From CAXQZU01 sp964228555 (GTDB lineage Bacteria > Planctomycetota > PLA2 > JAEUHO01): a DNA stretch of 46,708 nucleotides. Positions 32,895-41,655 of the stretch are shown here, one piece after another (the first letter of the stretch is position 1; each line of letters opens with the position of its first letter). The DNA is taken from positions 1 through 46,708 of the forward strand of contig CAXQZU010000026.1 in assembly GCA_964228555.1 (NCBI GenBank), read 5' to 3'. The translations under genes and the position numbers were made by a program. Under the pieces are notes generated by a model, which was not told the origin of the DNA, did not search any database, and saw nothing but the letters and a program-made list of their open reading frames with translations.

Positions 32895-35186
32895 ATGCGC
32901 ACGGCTGCACCTCGCCACCGCAGGCTCGCTCGCGCGGGGCTCGTGGCGCTGCTGCTGGCGTGGCCGGCCTCGGCGGCGCGCGGCCTGCAGGCCGACGGGC
33001 CGCAGGCGCAACCGCCCGCCCCGGCGGCGGCGCCCGAGCCGCGGCTGTCGGTGGAGCGGCTGTTCGGGGGCCCGGCGCTGACGGCGCCGCTGCCGGACTG
33101 GTCGTGGCGGCCGGGCCACGCGCAGCTGGTGCGCGTGGTGCGGCGCGAGGAGCGCGACCTGCTGCTGGCGGCCGAGCCGGCGACGATGGCCGAGACGGTG
33201 CTGTGCGACCTCACGGCGCTGGAGGCCACGGTGGCCGGTCCCGCAGGCGCGGGCGAGCGCGGGCTGGGCCGCGGCGGGCCGGCGCGCCTGCTGTGGGCGG
33301 CCGACGGGCGCGGGCTGGCGGCGCTGGTCAAGGGCGAGCGCGTGTGGGTGGACCTCGCCACGGGCGCGGTCCGCCGCCTGACCGAGGGCGGCAGCGTGCG
33401 CAGCGACGTGCAGGTGCTGCCCGGCGCTGCGCACCTCTCCTTCGAGGCCGGCAACGACCTGTGGGTGGTGCCCACCGCGGGCGGGCCGGCCTGGCGCGTG
33501 CTGCTGGGCAGCGACCCGCAGGTGCTCACCGGCACGCTGGACTGGCTGTGCCCCGAGGAACTGGGCATCGACCACGCCGCGTGGGGCGCGCCCGACGGCC
33601 AGCGGCTGGCCGTGCTCACGCTCGACCAGCGTGGCGTGCCCACCTACGCCGTGCCCGATGCGCTCGACGCGCGCGGTGCCAGCGAGCCCATGCCCTACCC
33701 GCGCGCCGGCGAGCGCAATCCCGTGGCGCGCCTGTGGGTGGTGTCCGTGGGCACGGCGCAGGGCCCGCGCGCAGCCCCGGTGGAGCTGCCGCTTCAGGAC
33801 GAGTACCTCGCGCGCGTGGCGTGGACGCCCGACGGTGCGCGCGTGCTGGCCGTGACGCTGGACCGGGCGCAGCGGCGCGTGCGCCTGCAGTCGTTCGACC
33901 CGCAGGGCGGCCCGGGCCACGTGCTGCTGGAGGACGTGGACGCGCACTGGCACGAGCCGCCGCCGGCGCCGCGCTTCGTGGACGGCACGCGCCTGCTGTG
34001 GCGCAGCCTCGAGGCCGGCGTGGAGCGCTGGCAGCTGCTCGTGCTGGACGCCGCGGCCACGCGCGTGCTGGAGCGCCGCAGCCTGGGCGCGGGCGAGGTG
34101 GAGCTGGGCGGGCTGCTGCACGTGGACGCTGCGCAGGGCCGCGTGCTGGCCTCGGGCCACGTGCGCGGCGCGCGCCAGCGCGCGCTGTGGCGCGTGGGGC
34201 TGGCGCCGGGTGCGGCGCTCGAGGGCGTGGTGCCGGCGCAGGGCCTGGACGTGGCCGGCGAGGTGGATGCCGGCGGCCGCTGGCTGCTGCAGCGCAGCAG
34301 CCGCTTCCTCGCCCCGCCGCGCCTGCACCTCGTGGACCTCGTGGGCGGTGGCGAGCCGCGCCAGCTGGGCGATGCGCGCACGCCGGCGTGGGATGCGCTG
34401 GTGCAGCCCGTGGTGGAGCAGGGCGAGACCGTGCTGGGCGATGGCGTGACGGTGCCGTGGCGGCTGCTGGCGCCGCGCAAGCGCAGCGGGCGCATCCCGC
34501 TGGTGCTGCTGGTCTACGGCGGGCCGGGCTCGCGCACGGTGGAGGACCGCTTCGGCGGGCTGTGGCCGCTGCTGCTGGTGCACGAGGGCTTCGCCGTGCT
34601 GCACGTGGACGGGCGTGGCACGGGCGGGCAGGGCGCCGCGCACGAGCGGCTGCTGCGCGGGCGGCTGGGCGACGTGGAGCACGCGGGCCTGCCCGAGGTG
34701 CTGGCCGACCTCTGCGCCCGCGACGCGTGGCTGGACGCCGCACGCGTGGGCATCTGGGGCTGGTCCTACGGCGGCACGCTGGCCTGCGACGCGCTGCTGC
34801 GCCGGCCCGACGTGTTCCGCTGCGCGGTGGGCATCGCGCCCGTCACCGACTGGCGGCTCTACGACACCATCTACACCGAGCGCTACATGGGCCTGCCGGC
34901 CGAGCAGGCCGCGGCCTACGACGCCACCAGCCAGCTGCTGCTGGCGCGCCAGCCGGCGCAGGCCGGCACGCCCTGCCGCCTGCTGCTGCTGCACGGCCTC
35001 TCTGACGACAACGTGCACCCGCTCAACACGCTGCGGCTGGTGGAGGCGTTGCTCGCTGCGCGCCGCACGGGCTTTGCGTGGCAGCTGTACGCCAACCGCG
35101 GCCACGGCCTGGGCGACGCGCAGCTGGACGTGCACCGGCGTTCGCTGGCCTGGATGCGCCAGCACCTGCAGGCGGGGGAGCGCTGA
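32895..35186 (+). CDS. S9 family prolyl oligopeptidase (DPP-IV-like)
   Basis: The 763-residue exported enzyme has a basic signal peptide (1-28) and a beta-propeller domain (about 60-490). The C-terminal alpha/beta-hydrolase domain (about 500-763) holds the catalytic triad Ser624 in GWSYGG, Asp704 in GLSDDNVH and His737 in NRGHGL. The triad spacing is close to that of human DPP-IV. LDWLCPEELGIDHA near residue 215 resembles the Glu-bearing DW(V)YEEE segment of the S9B group, which binds the peptide N terminus. It likely removes X-Pro dipeptides in the periplasm. The next gene begins two bases after its stop. Confidence 0.93.
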   Translation: MRTAAPRHRRLARAGLVALLLAWPASAARGLQADGPQAQPPAPAAAPEPRLSVERLFGGPALTAPLPDWSWRPGHAQLVRVVRREERDLLLAAEPATMAETVLCDLTALEATVAGPAGAGERGLGRGGPARLLWAADGRGLAALVKGERVWVDLATGAVRRLTEGGSVRSDVQVLPGAAHLSFEAGNDLWVVPTAGGPAWRVLLGSDPQVLTGTLDWLCPEELGIDHAAWGAPDGQRLAVLTLDQRGVPTYAVPDALDARGASEPMPYPRAGERNPVARLWVVSVGTAQGPRAAPVELPLQDEYLARVAWTPDGARVLAVTLDRAQRRVRLQSFDPQGGPGHVLLEDVDAHWHEPPPAPRFVDGTRLLWRSLEAGVERWQLLVLDAAATRVLERRSLGAGEVELGGLLHVDAAQGRVLASGHVRGARQRALWRVGLAPGAALEGVVPAQGLDVAGEVDAGGRWLLQRSSRFLAPPRLHLVDLVGGGEPRQLGDARTPAWDALVQPVVEQGETVLGDGVTVPWRLLAPRKRSGRIPLVLLVYGGPGSRTVEDRFGGLWPLLLVHEGFAVLHVDGRGTGGQGAAHERLLRGRLGDVEHAGLPEVLADLCARDAWLDAARVGIWGWSYGGTLACDALLRRPDVFRCAVGIAPVTDWRLYDTIYTERYMGLPAEQAAAYDATSQLLLARQPAQAGTPCRLLLLHGLSDDNVHPLNTLRLVEALLAARRTGFAWQLYANRGHGLGDAQLDVHRRSLAWMRQHLQAGER

Positions 35187-35187
35187 C

Positions 35188-36243
35188 ATGGCCGCGCGCG
35201 CATGGTGGATGGGGGCCGGGCTGGCCCTGCTGGGGCTGGCGAGCCTCGTGCGTGCCGAGCCACCTGCGGCTGGCCCTGCGGTGGTGGAGCCTTCGCTGGT
35301 GGAGGAGGGCCACGAGGTGATCACGCTGGCCTCGGGCATGGGCTTCACCGAGGGGCCGGTGTGGGATCCCGTGCACCGGCGCGTGATCTTCAGCGACATC
35401 CCCGCCGGGCGCCTGATGCAGTGGGATGCCAAGGACGGGCTGCGCGTGCTGCGCGAGGCCGCGCAGCCCAACGGCAACGCCTTCGACCGCGAGGGACGGC
35501 TGCTCACCTGCCAGCACGGCGCGCGCAACCTCGTGCGCACGCGTGCGGGCGGCATGCAGGCCACCGGCGAGGTGGAGGAGCTGGCCGGGCGCCACGAGGG
35601 ACGGCGCCTGAACTCGCCCAACGACCTGGCGCTGGCCGACGACGGGAGCATCTGGTTCACCGACCCGCCCTGGGGCCTCAAGGAACCGCACGAGCTGCCC
35701 GGCCACTTCGTGTTCCGCTGGCGGCCGCCCGCGCCTGCGCGCGCAGGGCAGCCAGCGCAGCCTGCCCGGCTGGAGGCGGTGATCACCGACCTGGCCATGC
35801 CCAACGGCATCGCGTTCGCGCCCGACGGCACGCGCCTGTGGGTGGCCGACACCGGCGGCCTCGAGCGGCATCCCGACCCGGCGCTGCGCCGCACGCCTCC
35901 GGCCATCCATGCCTACCGCGTCGGCGGGGACGGGGCGCTGGGCGAGCGCCTGCTCTCGATCCCCGCCCGCAGCGACGGCATGAAGGTGGACGTGCAAGGC
36001 CACCTCTACACCACCGACCGCGCCGTCGTGGTCTGGCGCCCCGATGGCACGCTGCGCGAGCGCATCGCCGTGCCCGAGCCGCCCGCCAACCTCTGCTTCG
36101 GCGACGCCGACGGCCAGACCCTCTTCATCACCGCCCGCACCTCCCTGTACGCCGTGCGCCTGCGCGTGGCCGGCGCCCGCCTCCTCCCCGCGCCCGCTGC
36201 CCCTGCTGACTCGCCCTCCACGGCGCCCATCACGCCCCGCTGA
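35188..36243 (+). CDS. SMP-30/gluconolactonase family protein, exported
   Basis: The 351-residue protein begins with a signal peptide (1-23, ending VRA). It folds as a six-bladed propeller of the SMP-30/gluconolactonase/LRE type. Expected metal ligands are the Glu of GFTEGPVWDP (near 53), an Asn in LNSPNDLALADDGSIWFTDP (near 147) or in MPNGIAFAPDG, and the Asp of SDGMKVDVQGHLY. It probably hydrolyses a sugar lactone in the periplasm; the substrate cannot be told. It is the second gene after the S9 peptidase with a one-base spacer, so the two are co-transcribed. Confidence 0.88.
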   Translation: MAARAWWMGAGLALLGLASLVRAEPPAAGPAVVEPSLVEEGHEVITLASGMGFTEGPVWDPVHRRVIFSDIPAGRLMQWDAKDGLRVLREAAQPNGNAFDREGRLLTCQHGARNLVRTRAGGMQATGEVEELAGRHEGRRLNSPNDLALADDGSIWFTDPPWGLKEPHELPGHFVFRWRPPAPARAGQPAQPARLEAVITDLAMPNGIAFAPDGTRLWVADTGGLERHPDPALRRTPPAIHAYRVGGDGALGERLLSIPARSDGMKVDVQGHLYTTDRAVVVWRPDGTLRERIAVPEPPANLCFGDADGQTLFITARTSLYAVRLRVAGARLLPAPAAPADSPSTAPITPR

Positions 36244-36338
36244 GCGCGTCGTCTCCTCGCGCGCCGCGGCCTGCCCCTCGCTCGCCCCACCCTGCTCCCG
36301 CGATCCAACCCAGCCCGCGACCGGCGCGCGCCCCTGCC

Positions 36339-36539
36339 CTACCTCGGCTCGGCGCGGTCGCTGAAGTGGACGGCGGCCGCCTTGCAGGTCGGCACCACGC
36401 CCTTGTGCCACGCCAGCAGGTCAGCCGACGTGGCGGCCAGCCGCGAGCGCCCGTCGGGGCCGCGGGGCACGCCGTGCCACGTCGCCAGGATGCGCTGGCA
36501 GGAGGCGCAGCGTGCGGTCACCGTGACGGTGGAGCTCAT
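36339..36539 (-). CDS. Small CxxC protein, hypothetical
   Basis: A 66-residue ORF with an early CASC pair and one later Cys (VPTCKAA). The sequence has mixed composition rather than the Arg/Pro/Ala-only look of shadow frames. I recognise no family. The pair could be half of a zinc ribbon. There is no clear ribosome-binding site at 36539. It lies 70 bases after rpsD on the same strand and could be read through from it. The 95 bases between 36244 and 36338 hold only a pyrimidine-rich stretch. Confidence 0.45.
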   Translation of the reverse strand: MSSTVTVTARCASCQRILATWHGVPRGPDGRSRLAATSADLLAWHKGVVPTCKAAAVHFSDRAEPR

Positions 36540-36577
36540 CGTGCGGCGAGCAGGCCCTGGCGCCGGGCGCCGGGCCG

Positions 36578-36591
36578 GTGGCGCGCGCCAC
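36578..36591 (-). repeat. 14-base palindrome just after rpsD
   Basis: GTGGCGCGCGCCAC is perfectly self-complementary and lies 19-32 bases past the rpsD stop. It could form a terminator hairpin, but no T tract follows. Confidence 0.3.
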
Positions 36592-36609
36592 GCAGGGCGC
36601 GCGGGTGGC

Positions 36610-37215
36610 TCAGAACTCGACCACCAGCTGCATGTTGGCCTCGAAGGGACGGAAGATCTCGTCCGGCGTCGGCAGGCGCAGCACCTTGATCGTGCACTCG
36701 TCGCGGTTGACCTCGATCCACGAGGGCACGATCGAGTTCTGGTCGGCCGTCTCGGCCATGGCCTTCATCACGTCCTTCTTCTTGGGACGGAAGGCGATCA
36801 CGTCGCCGGGCTTGACCTGGCACGACGGACGGTCCACGCGGTGGCCGTTCACGTTCACGTGCCCGTGCACCACCATCTGGCGGGCCTGCCAGATCGTGCG
36901 CGCGAGCGCCGCGCGGCGCAGCACGTTGTCCAGGCGGCGCTCCAGCAGCTCGTTGAGCTTCTGGCCGGTGTTGGTCTTGGTGCGCGTGGCCTCGGCCATG
37001 TAGCGGCGGAACTGGCGGTCGCCGATGCTGTAGAAGAACGCCAGCTTCTGCTTCTCGCGCAGGCGGTCGCCGTAGATGGTCGTCTTGCCGCGGCGGCGCG
37101 CGCCATGCACGCCCGGGCCGTTCTCCAGCTCCGCCTTCATGTGCTTGGTCGTGTCGGAGATCGGCGCGCGGACGCGCTTGGACTTCTTCAGCTTCGGACC
37201 GGTGTAGCGACCCAT
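36610..37215 (-). CDS. rpsD: 30S ribosomal protein S4
   Basis: The 201-residue protein begins MGRYTGPKLKKSKR and has the S4 N-terminal domain and then the S4 RNA-binding domain: RRLDNVLRRAALARTIWQAR and the loop VVHGHVNVNGHRVDRPS. S4 binds 16S rRNA early and nucleates 30S assembly. It is the zinc-free form, with no CxxC near the N terminus. It stands alone, not in an alpha operon with rpoA, as in several phyla. The promoter at 37290-37318 leaves a leader of about 70 bases where S4 autoregulation could act. Confidence 0.97.
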   Translation of the reverse strand: MGRYTGPKLKKSKRVRAPISDTTKHMKAELENGPGVHGARRRGKTTIYGDRLREKQKLAFFYSIGDRQFRRYMAEATRTKTNTGQKLNELLERRLDNVLRRAALARTIWQARQMVVHGHVNVNGHRVDRPSCQVKPGDVIAFRPKKKDVMKAMAETADQNSIVPSWIEVNRDECTIKVLRLPTPDEIFRPFEANMQLVVEF

Positions 37216-37289
37216 GGCAGTGCGAGAGGCTCCGGGACGTCGGGATGGGGCCGGGCGCAAGGCGCGGCCGCAACGGGGGGAAGCGACCG

Positions 37290-37318
37290 AAGGTAGGCCC
37301 GCGGGGGGCGGGAGCCAA
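37290..37318 (-). promoter_or_regulatory. Sigma-70 promoter of rpsD
   Basis: On the minus strand TTGGCT (37318-37313) and TACCTT (37295-37290) are exactly 17 bases apart. This is the clearest vegetative promoter in the window. It sits in the 276-base divergent gap between rpsD and the thioredoxin-like gene. A TAAGGT at 37463-37468 could be the -10 for the latter. Confidence 0.6.
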
Positions 37319-37491
37319 GCCAAGGCGCGGGAGCGAGGGGCGCGACGGGCGGTGCCGGCCGCCGGCCCGGCACGGGTGGGGGCCACCGTAGGCCCTTGTC
37401 AGACCAGCGGGTCGGGCTTGCCCGGGGCCCGGCCATCGGGCCGCAGCCCGCACGGGCTGGCGTAAGGTGGACCCTCCGCCGGAGCCTTCGC

Positions 37492-39186
37492 GTGCGCTTT
37501 CCTGTCCCGTGGTCCCTGCGTGGCCTGCTGCTGGCCGCGATGGCCACGCTGGCCTGCCTGCCCGCACCGGCCGGTGCCGACGAGGAGCCGCAGGCCCCGC
37601 CCCCCCGGCCCCTGCTGTCGGTGGCCACCCAGTTCCGTGCCTACGCGGGCTTCCAGCCCCGTCCCGAGGACCCGCTGGACCGCATGCCGGCGGGCCGGGC
37701 CCTGGCGCTGCGCCTGGGCGATGCGGCCGCTGCGGGCCTGGCCAAGGGCCTCGAGCGTGATGACGGCGCCTTCGGTCGCGTGCGCTGGGCACGCCGCGAC
37801 GTGCTGGTGGCGCTCTATGCGCCGCCGCCGGGCAGCCTGCGCATCCCCTTGCTGTGCGTGGACCAGGACGGTGACGGCGCCTTCGACAGCGCCGGCGAGC
37901 AGCGACGCGTGGCCACCTACGCCAGCGAGCGCGGCCAGCGCTGGAGCGCCGAGCTCACCGTGGGCGGCGTGCCCGGCGTGCTGGAGGTGGAGCGGGCTGC
38001 GCGCGCGCGCCGCATCGCCGTGCTCGACCGGGGCGGCGTGCGGCGCGTGCTGCCGCCGGAGCTGCCGCCGCCCGGCGGCGTGCTGCTGCCGGGGGGCGGC
38101 ACGGCCGACCTGCTCGCCCGGCTGCGCATGTCGGGCCGGGACGTGCTGGTGGGCGTGGCCTTCACGGGTCGCGGTGCCACGGCGGGCGCCACGGTGCACG
38201 TGGACCTCGATGGCGACCGGCGCCTCGATGCCCTGGCCGAGGCCTTCGTCGGCCAGCGCGTGGAGGCCGCCGCGGAGGAGTCGGCCTGGCGCGTGAGCGT
38301 GCCCATGCTCTCGGGCGACCTCGTGCTGCAGGCCGAGGAGCGCCCGGAGCGCATCGAGGGCACGCTCTCGCCGCCCGGCGCGCTGCGCGGCACGGTGAAC
38401 GCCGGCGGCCGCACGCTGGCGCTGTTCCTGCTCGATGGCGACCTGGACGGCGCGCTGGACTCGGCGGACGACCTGTGGTGGCTGGGCCCGGTGGAGCGCC
38501 TCGCCCGCGTGCAGGAGCTGGCCTCCGAGACCATGTCCGCGGGCGACGATCCCATCTTCGTGGCCGGTGCCGGCTGGCGCGTGAGCGCGCTGGAGGCCGA
38601 CGGCACGGTGCAGCTGGTCGTGGATCCGCAGGCCCGGGTGGACGAGGTGATGGCCCGTCGGCACCTGCGCAGCCAGCGCGCGTGGGCGGCACGCCTGGAG
38701 GCCGAGGCCGCCGACCTGCGGGCTGCCAACGGCCTCGACGTCACGCGACCTCGCGCGCCGGCCGAGCCCGCGTGGCGCTTCGCCACCGCGCTGGCCGGCC
38801 CGCTGGAGCAAGCGCGCCAGGAGCAGCGGCCGGTGCTCGCGTTCTTCGAGTCCGACTGGTGTCGCTGGTGCAAGCGCCTGGACCTGCACACCTTCCTCGA
38901 TGCCGAGGTGTCCAGCCTGATGGCTCGCTTTGCCTGCGTGCGCCTCAACTACGACTTCCTCACGGCGGACGACTACGAGCGCTGCGCCGGCCGCGGCCTG
39001 CCCCTGCTGCTGCTGCTGGATGCAGAGGGGCACCCGCTGGACGCGGTGGCGCGCAGCCCGCGCGAGGCCTGCCGCACGGCACGGCTGGAGTGCTTCGAGG
39101 CCCCGCAGGTGTTCGCCCGTCGCCTCGAGGCGGCGCTGGCGCTGTGGCAGGCACGGCAGCAGGTGGGGCAGCAGGGCGGGCGCTAG
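37492..39186 (+). CDS. Exported thioredoxin-fold protein with Ca-type loops
   Basis: The 564-residue protein has a signal peptide (1-27, ending GAD) and a long beta-rich middle. Its C-terminal thioredoxin-like domain (about 430-545) has the redox motif WCRWC (Cys457, Cys460). The middle contains three aspartate loops resembling EF-hand or dockerin calcium sites: DQDGDGAFD (124), DLDGDRRLD (238) and DGDLDGALD (315). The GTG start at 37492 is chosen because GGAG lies seven bases ahead and the signal peptide follows at once. It is probably a periplasmic thiol-disulfide enzyme. The half-size TSUP gene starts 19 bases after its stop. Confidence 0.8.
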   Translation: MRFPVPWSLRGLLLAAMATLACLPAPAGADEEPQAPPPRPLLSVATQFRAYAGFQPRPEDPLDRMPAGRALALRLGDAAAAGLAKGLERDDGAFGRVRWARRDVLVALYAPPPGSLRIPLLCVDQDGDGAFDSAGEQRRVATYASERGQRWSAELTVGGVPGVLEVERAARARRIAVLDRGGVRRVLPPELPPPGGVLLPGGGTADLLARLRMSGRDVLVGVAFTGRGATAGATVHVDLDGDRRLDALAEAFVGQRVEAAAEESAWRVSVPMLSGDLVLQAEERPERIEGTLSPPGALRGTVNAGGRTLALFLLDGDLDGALDSADDLWWLGPVERLARVQELASETMSAGDDPIFVAGAGWRVSALEADGTVQLVVDPQARVDEVMARRHLRSQRAWAARLEAEAADLRAANGLDVTRPRAPAEPAWRFATALAGPLEQARQEQRPVLAFFESDWCRWCKRLDLHTFLDAEVSSLMARFACVRLNYDFLTADDYERCAGRGLPLLLLLDAEGHPLDAVARSPREACRTARLECFEAPQVFARRLEAALALWQARQQVGQQGGR

Positions 39187-39205
39187 CCCGCCACGGGAGG
39201 TGGGC

Positions 39206-39571
39206 ATGGCGTGGTGGCTGGTTCCTGCCCTGATGGGCGTGGGCTTCGTGGCCGGCGGGCTGGGCGCGCTGGTGGGCGTGGGCGGCGGCGTGATCGTGGT
39301 GCCTGCGTTGATGGCGCTGGCGGGCCTGGACATCCGCATGGCCACGGGCACCTCGATCGCCGTGATCGTGCCCACGATGGCCGTGGCGCTCTGGCGCCGC
39401 GGCCTGCAGGGCCACGTGGACTGGCGGCTGGCCGCGCTGTGCGCCGCAGGGGCCGTGGTGGGCGCGCTGCTGGGGGCGCACCTGGCCGGCGTGCTGCCCC
39501 CGCTCGTGATCCGCCGCTGCTTCGCCGCCTTCCTGGCGCTGGTCAGCGCCTGGCTGTTCCTCGGGCGCTAG
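39206..39571 (+). CDS. Half-size TSUP (TauE/SafE) permease
   Basis: The 121-residue membrane protein has four hydrophobic helices (about 3-22, 24-40, 70-92 and 98-118). It carries the family's GALVGVGGGVIVVPAL motif and a GTSIAVIVP stretch. Normal TSUP proteins are about 250 residues with two such halves, so this one should work as a dimer or is only one half. The family exports or imports sulfite, sulfonates and similar anions. GGGAGGT seven bases ahead is an excellent ribosome-binding site, so it is a real gene and not debris. It is likely co-transcribed with the thioredoxin-like gene. Confidence 0.85.
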   Translation: MAWWLVPALMGVGFVAGGLGALVGVGGGVIVVPALMALAGLDIRMATGTSIAVIVPTMAVALWRRGLQGHVDWRLAALCAAGAVVGALLGAHLAGVLPPLVIRRCFAAFLALVSAWLFLGR

Positions 39572-39619
39572 CCGCGCGTCGCGGCCCTGCGCGGCCCAGC
39601 GCGGGGCGCGGGCGCGCCC

Positions 39620-40576
39620 CTAGGCGTGCACCGGGATGTCGTGGGTGGCCACGAGGTGGCGCATGCGCGGCAGGAGGTCGTCCACCATCGCGCGCAGGTC
39701 GTACTCGTGCTTCCAGCCCCAGTCGCGGCGGGCAAGGCTGTCGTCCAGCACCTTGGGCCACGAGTCGAGGATGGCCTGCCGGCGGGGGTCGCTCTTGAAG
39801 GTGATGCGCGCCGCGGGGATGGTGCGGCGCACCTCGGCGGCGATCTCCTCGGCGGTGGGGCTCATCGCCGCGATGTTGTAGATGCAGCGCGTGAGCCTCG
39901 CCTTGGGCGCGTCCATCAGCTCGATCACCGCGCGCAGGGCGTCGGGCATGTACATGAAGGGCACGCGCGAGCCGGCGGAGACGAAGCACTCGTAGGCGCC
40001 CTTGCGCAGGCCGTCGATGAACATGTACAGCGCGTAGTCCGTGGTGCCGCCGCCGGGGATGCCCGCGTTGATGAGGCCGGGGAAGCGAACGCCGCGGAAG
40101 TCCAGCCCGTGGGCCTTCTGGTACCACTCGCCCAGCAGCTCGCCCGCCACCTTGGTGACGCCGTACATCGTGGTGGGGCGCATCGAGACGTCGTTGCCCA
40201 CGGGGTCGGGCAGGCCCGGGCCGAAGGCGGCGATGGTGCTGGTGAAGAAGACCTGCTTGACGCCGAAGAGGCGCGCCGCCTCCAGCACGTGGCAGGTGCC
40301 CTCCATGTTCACGGCCCACGCCTTGTGCGGCACGCGCTCGCCCGTGGCGGAGAGGATGGCGGCCAGGTGCAGGATGCGATCGGGCGCCGACTGCTTCACC
40401 GCGTCGTACACCTCGCCGGCCACGGTGATGTCGCCGCGCAGCCAGGCCACCTGCTCGGGGCAATCCTTCGGGCGCGCGGAGAGGTCCAGCACGGTGACCC
40501 GGTCGCCGCGCGCCACCAGCAGGGGGATGAGGTCCGTGCCGACCTGTCCGCCGGCACCCGTGATGAGGATCTTCAT
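39620..40576 (-). CDS. tdh: NAD-dependent L-threonine 3-dehydrogenase (extended SDR)
   Basis: The 318-residue protein starts MKILITGAGGQVG, an NAD-binding glycine motif. It has the catalytic Ser/Thr in STIAAFGP and YGVTK (Tyr and Lys). The substrate-loop segment PGLINAGIPGGGTTDYALYMF is diagnostic of the short-chain-type threonine dehydrogenase, as opposed to UDP-glucose epimerase. It oxidises L-threonine to 2-amino-3-ketobutyrate. No kbl ligase is next to it. It lies 72 bases after the anti-sigma gene on the same strand and is convergent with the TSUP gene. Confidence 0.9.
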   Translation of the reverse strand: MKILITGAGGQVGTDLIPLLVARGDRVTVLDLSARPKDCPEQVAWLRGDITVAGEVYDAVKQSAPDRILHLAAILSATGERVPHKAWAVNMEGTCHVLEAARLFGVKQVFFTSTIAAFGPGLPDPVGNDVSMRPTTMYGVTKVAGELLGEWYQKAHGLDFRGVRFPGLINAGIPGGGTTDYALYMFIDGLRKGAYECFVSAGSRVPFMYMPDALRAVIELMDAPKARLTRCIYNIAAMSPTAEEIAAEVRRTIPAARITFKSDPRRQAILDSWPKVLDDSLARRDWGWKHEYDLRAMVDDLLPRMRHLVATHDIPVHA

Positions 40577-40648
40577 GCCCGCATCATCCCCCGCCGGGGG
40601 CCCGCGGCCCACGCCGCGCCGGGGTGATGCGCCCCGGGCGCAGCCGCG

Positions 40649-40927
40649 CTAGGCGGGGCCAGCGCCGCCGCCACGGCCACCGCCGCGTCCCTCGAGGCGC
40701 AGGCGCACGCGCTCCATCATCCCCTCCGGGATGTCCACGGGCTGCAGTCGCTGCACGACCTCCACGGCTTGGTCGTAGGAATCCAGCAGCGTCAGGCAGT
40801 TGGGGCAGGCATGCAGGTGCTGGCGCAGCCACTCGTGCTCGGCCGGAGGCAACGAGCCGTCGCGGAACTCGAGCAGGCGCTCGCCCACGTTCTCGCAGGT
40901 CGGGTCAGGGTTGGTGGGCGTCGTCAT
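40649..40927 (-). CDS. Zinc-finger anti-sigma factor
   Basis: The 92-residue soluble protein has the ZAS signature HLHACPNC (HxxxCxxC) near residues 37-44, with an earlier Cys/His-bearing helix CENVGERLLEF. A C-terminal tail ends in Gly/Arg repeats. There is no membrane helix, so it acts in the cytoplasm, holding the sigma factor made from the gene ten bases upstream. Zinc-bound soluble anti-sigmas of this kind often sense thiol oxidation; that is an inference here. Confidence 0.88.
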   Translation of the reverse strand: MTTPTNPDPTCENVGERLLEFRDGSLPPAEHEWLRQHLHACPNCLTLLDSYDQAVEVVQRLQPVDIPEGMMERVRLRLEGRGGGRGGGAGPA

Positions 40928-40937
40928 GCGCGGGTCC

Positions 40938-41519
40938 TCAACGGTGGCGGGGCTTGCGCCCCTGGCGTGCGTCCCAGAAGTCCTGGAGCCGGTTGCGCAG
41001 GTGCAGCCGGGCCCGGTGCAGTCGCGTCTTGAAGGCGTTGATGTGCAGGTCGAGCAGCTGGGCCGCCTCGGCGTAGCCCAGGCCTTCCAGGTCCACCAGC
41101 ACCACCGTCTCGCGGTAGCCGTCGGGCAGCTCCTCGATGGCCTCGCGCACGCAGCGCTTCACCTCGTCGGTGATGGGGCCGCTGTCGGGCGGGGTGGGCA
41201 GCGTGCGGAAGGCCGTGGCGAAGTGGCCGTCGTCTTCCACCTCCATCGGCAGGGCATCGAGGCTCACGGCCGGCCGGCGGGCGCGCCGGCGGAACACCTC
41301 GCGCGCCTCGTTGAGCGTGATGCGGTAGATCCAGCCGAAGGGATCGCTCTCGCCGCGGAAGTCGCGAGCGCGCTCCAGCACCTTCACCAGCGTGGCCTGC
41401 AGCACGTCCTCGGCGTCGACATCGTTGCCGGTCAGGCGGCGTGCCAGCCCGTAGATGCGCTCGCCGTAGCGCTCGAGCAGCGTGGCCGGCGCGAGGGCCT
41501 CGGGGACGTCATTCGCCAT
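40938..41519 (-). CDS. ECF sigma factor
   Basis: The 193-residue sigma factor has region 2 (DAEDVLQATLVKVLERARDF, then FGWIYRITLNEA) and region 4 (ELPDGYRETVVLVDLEGLGY, then INAFKTRLHRAR), joined by a linker without region 3. It should direct RNA polymerase to a small stress regulon. The start MANDV at 41519 is chosen because a candidate -10 (TACCCT, 41575-41570) lies only two bases ahead of the other ATG at 41567. The ten-base gap to the anti-sigma gene marks a pair. Targets are not visible in the window. Confidence 0.93.
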   Translation of the reverse strand: MANDVPEALAPATLLERYGERIYGLARRLTGNDVDAEDVLQATLVKVLERARDFRGESDPFGWIYRITLNEAREVFRRRARRPAVSLDALPMEVEDDGHFATAFRTLPTPPDSGPITDEVKRCVREAIEELPDGYRETVVLVDLEGLGYAEAAQLLDLHINAFKTRLHRARLHLRNRLQDFWDARQGRKPRHR

Positions 41520-41569
41520 GGGGCTCGCGCGGCTCTCCGGGGGGTCGTCCAGCAGGCAACAGGGCATGC

Positions 41570-41575
41570 AGGGTA
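41570..41575 (-). promoter_or_regulatory. Candidate -10 (TACCCT) of the sigma/anti-sigma operon
   Basis: On the minus strand TACCCT would start a leader of roughly 45 bases before the MANDV start. It may instead be an ECF-type -10, since no TTG-type -35 is seen. Confidence 0.3.
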
Positions 41576-41655
41576 CGACGCGGGGGCGGCCTGTCCGGTT
41601 TCGCCCTGCCGGCGGAGGGCGGCCCGCCGCCTGTTGCGGCGCCTGCCGGCGGGGC

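Noticed and set aside
39620..40576. UDP-glucose 4-epimerase
   Set aside because: The PGGGTTDYA loop and STIAAFGP are the threonine dehydrogenase form of the extended SDR family.
41520..41567. Upstream start (MPCCLLDD) for the ECF sigma factor
   Set aside because: It lies two bases from a candidate -10 and adds residues outside the conserved fold.
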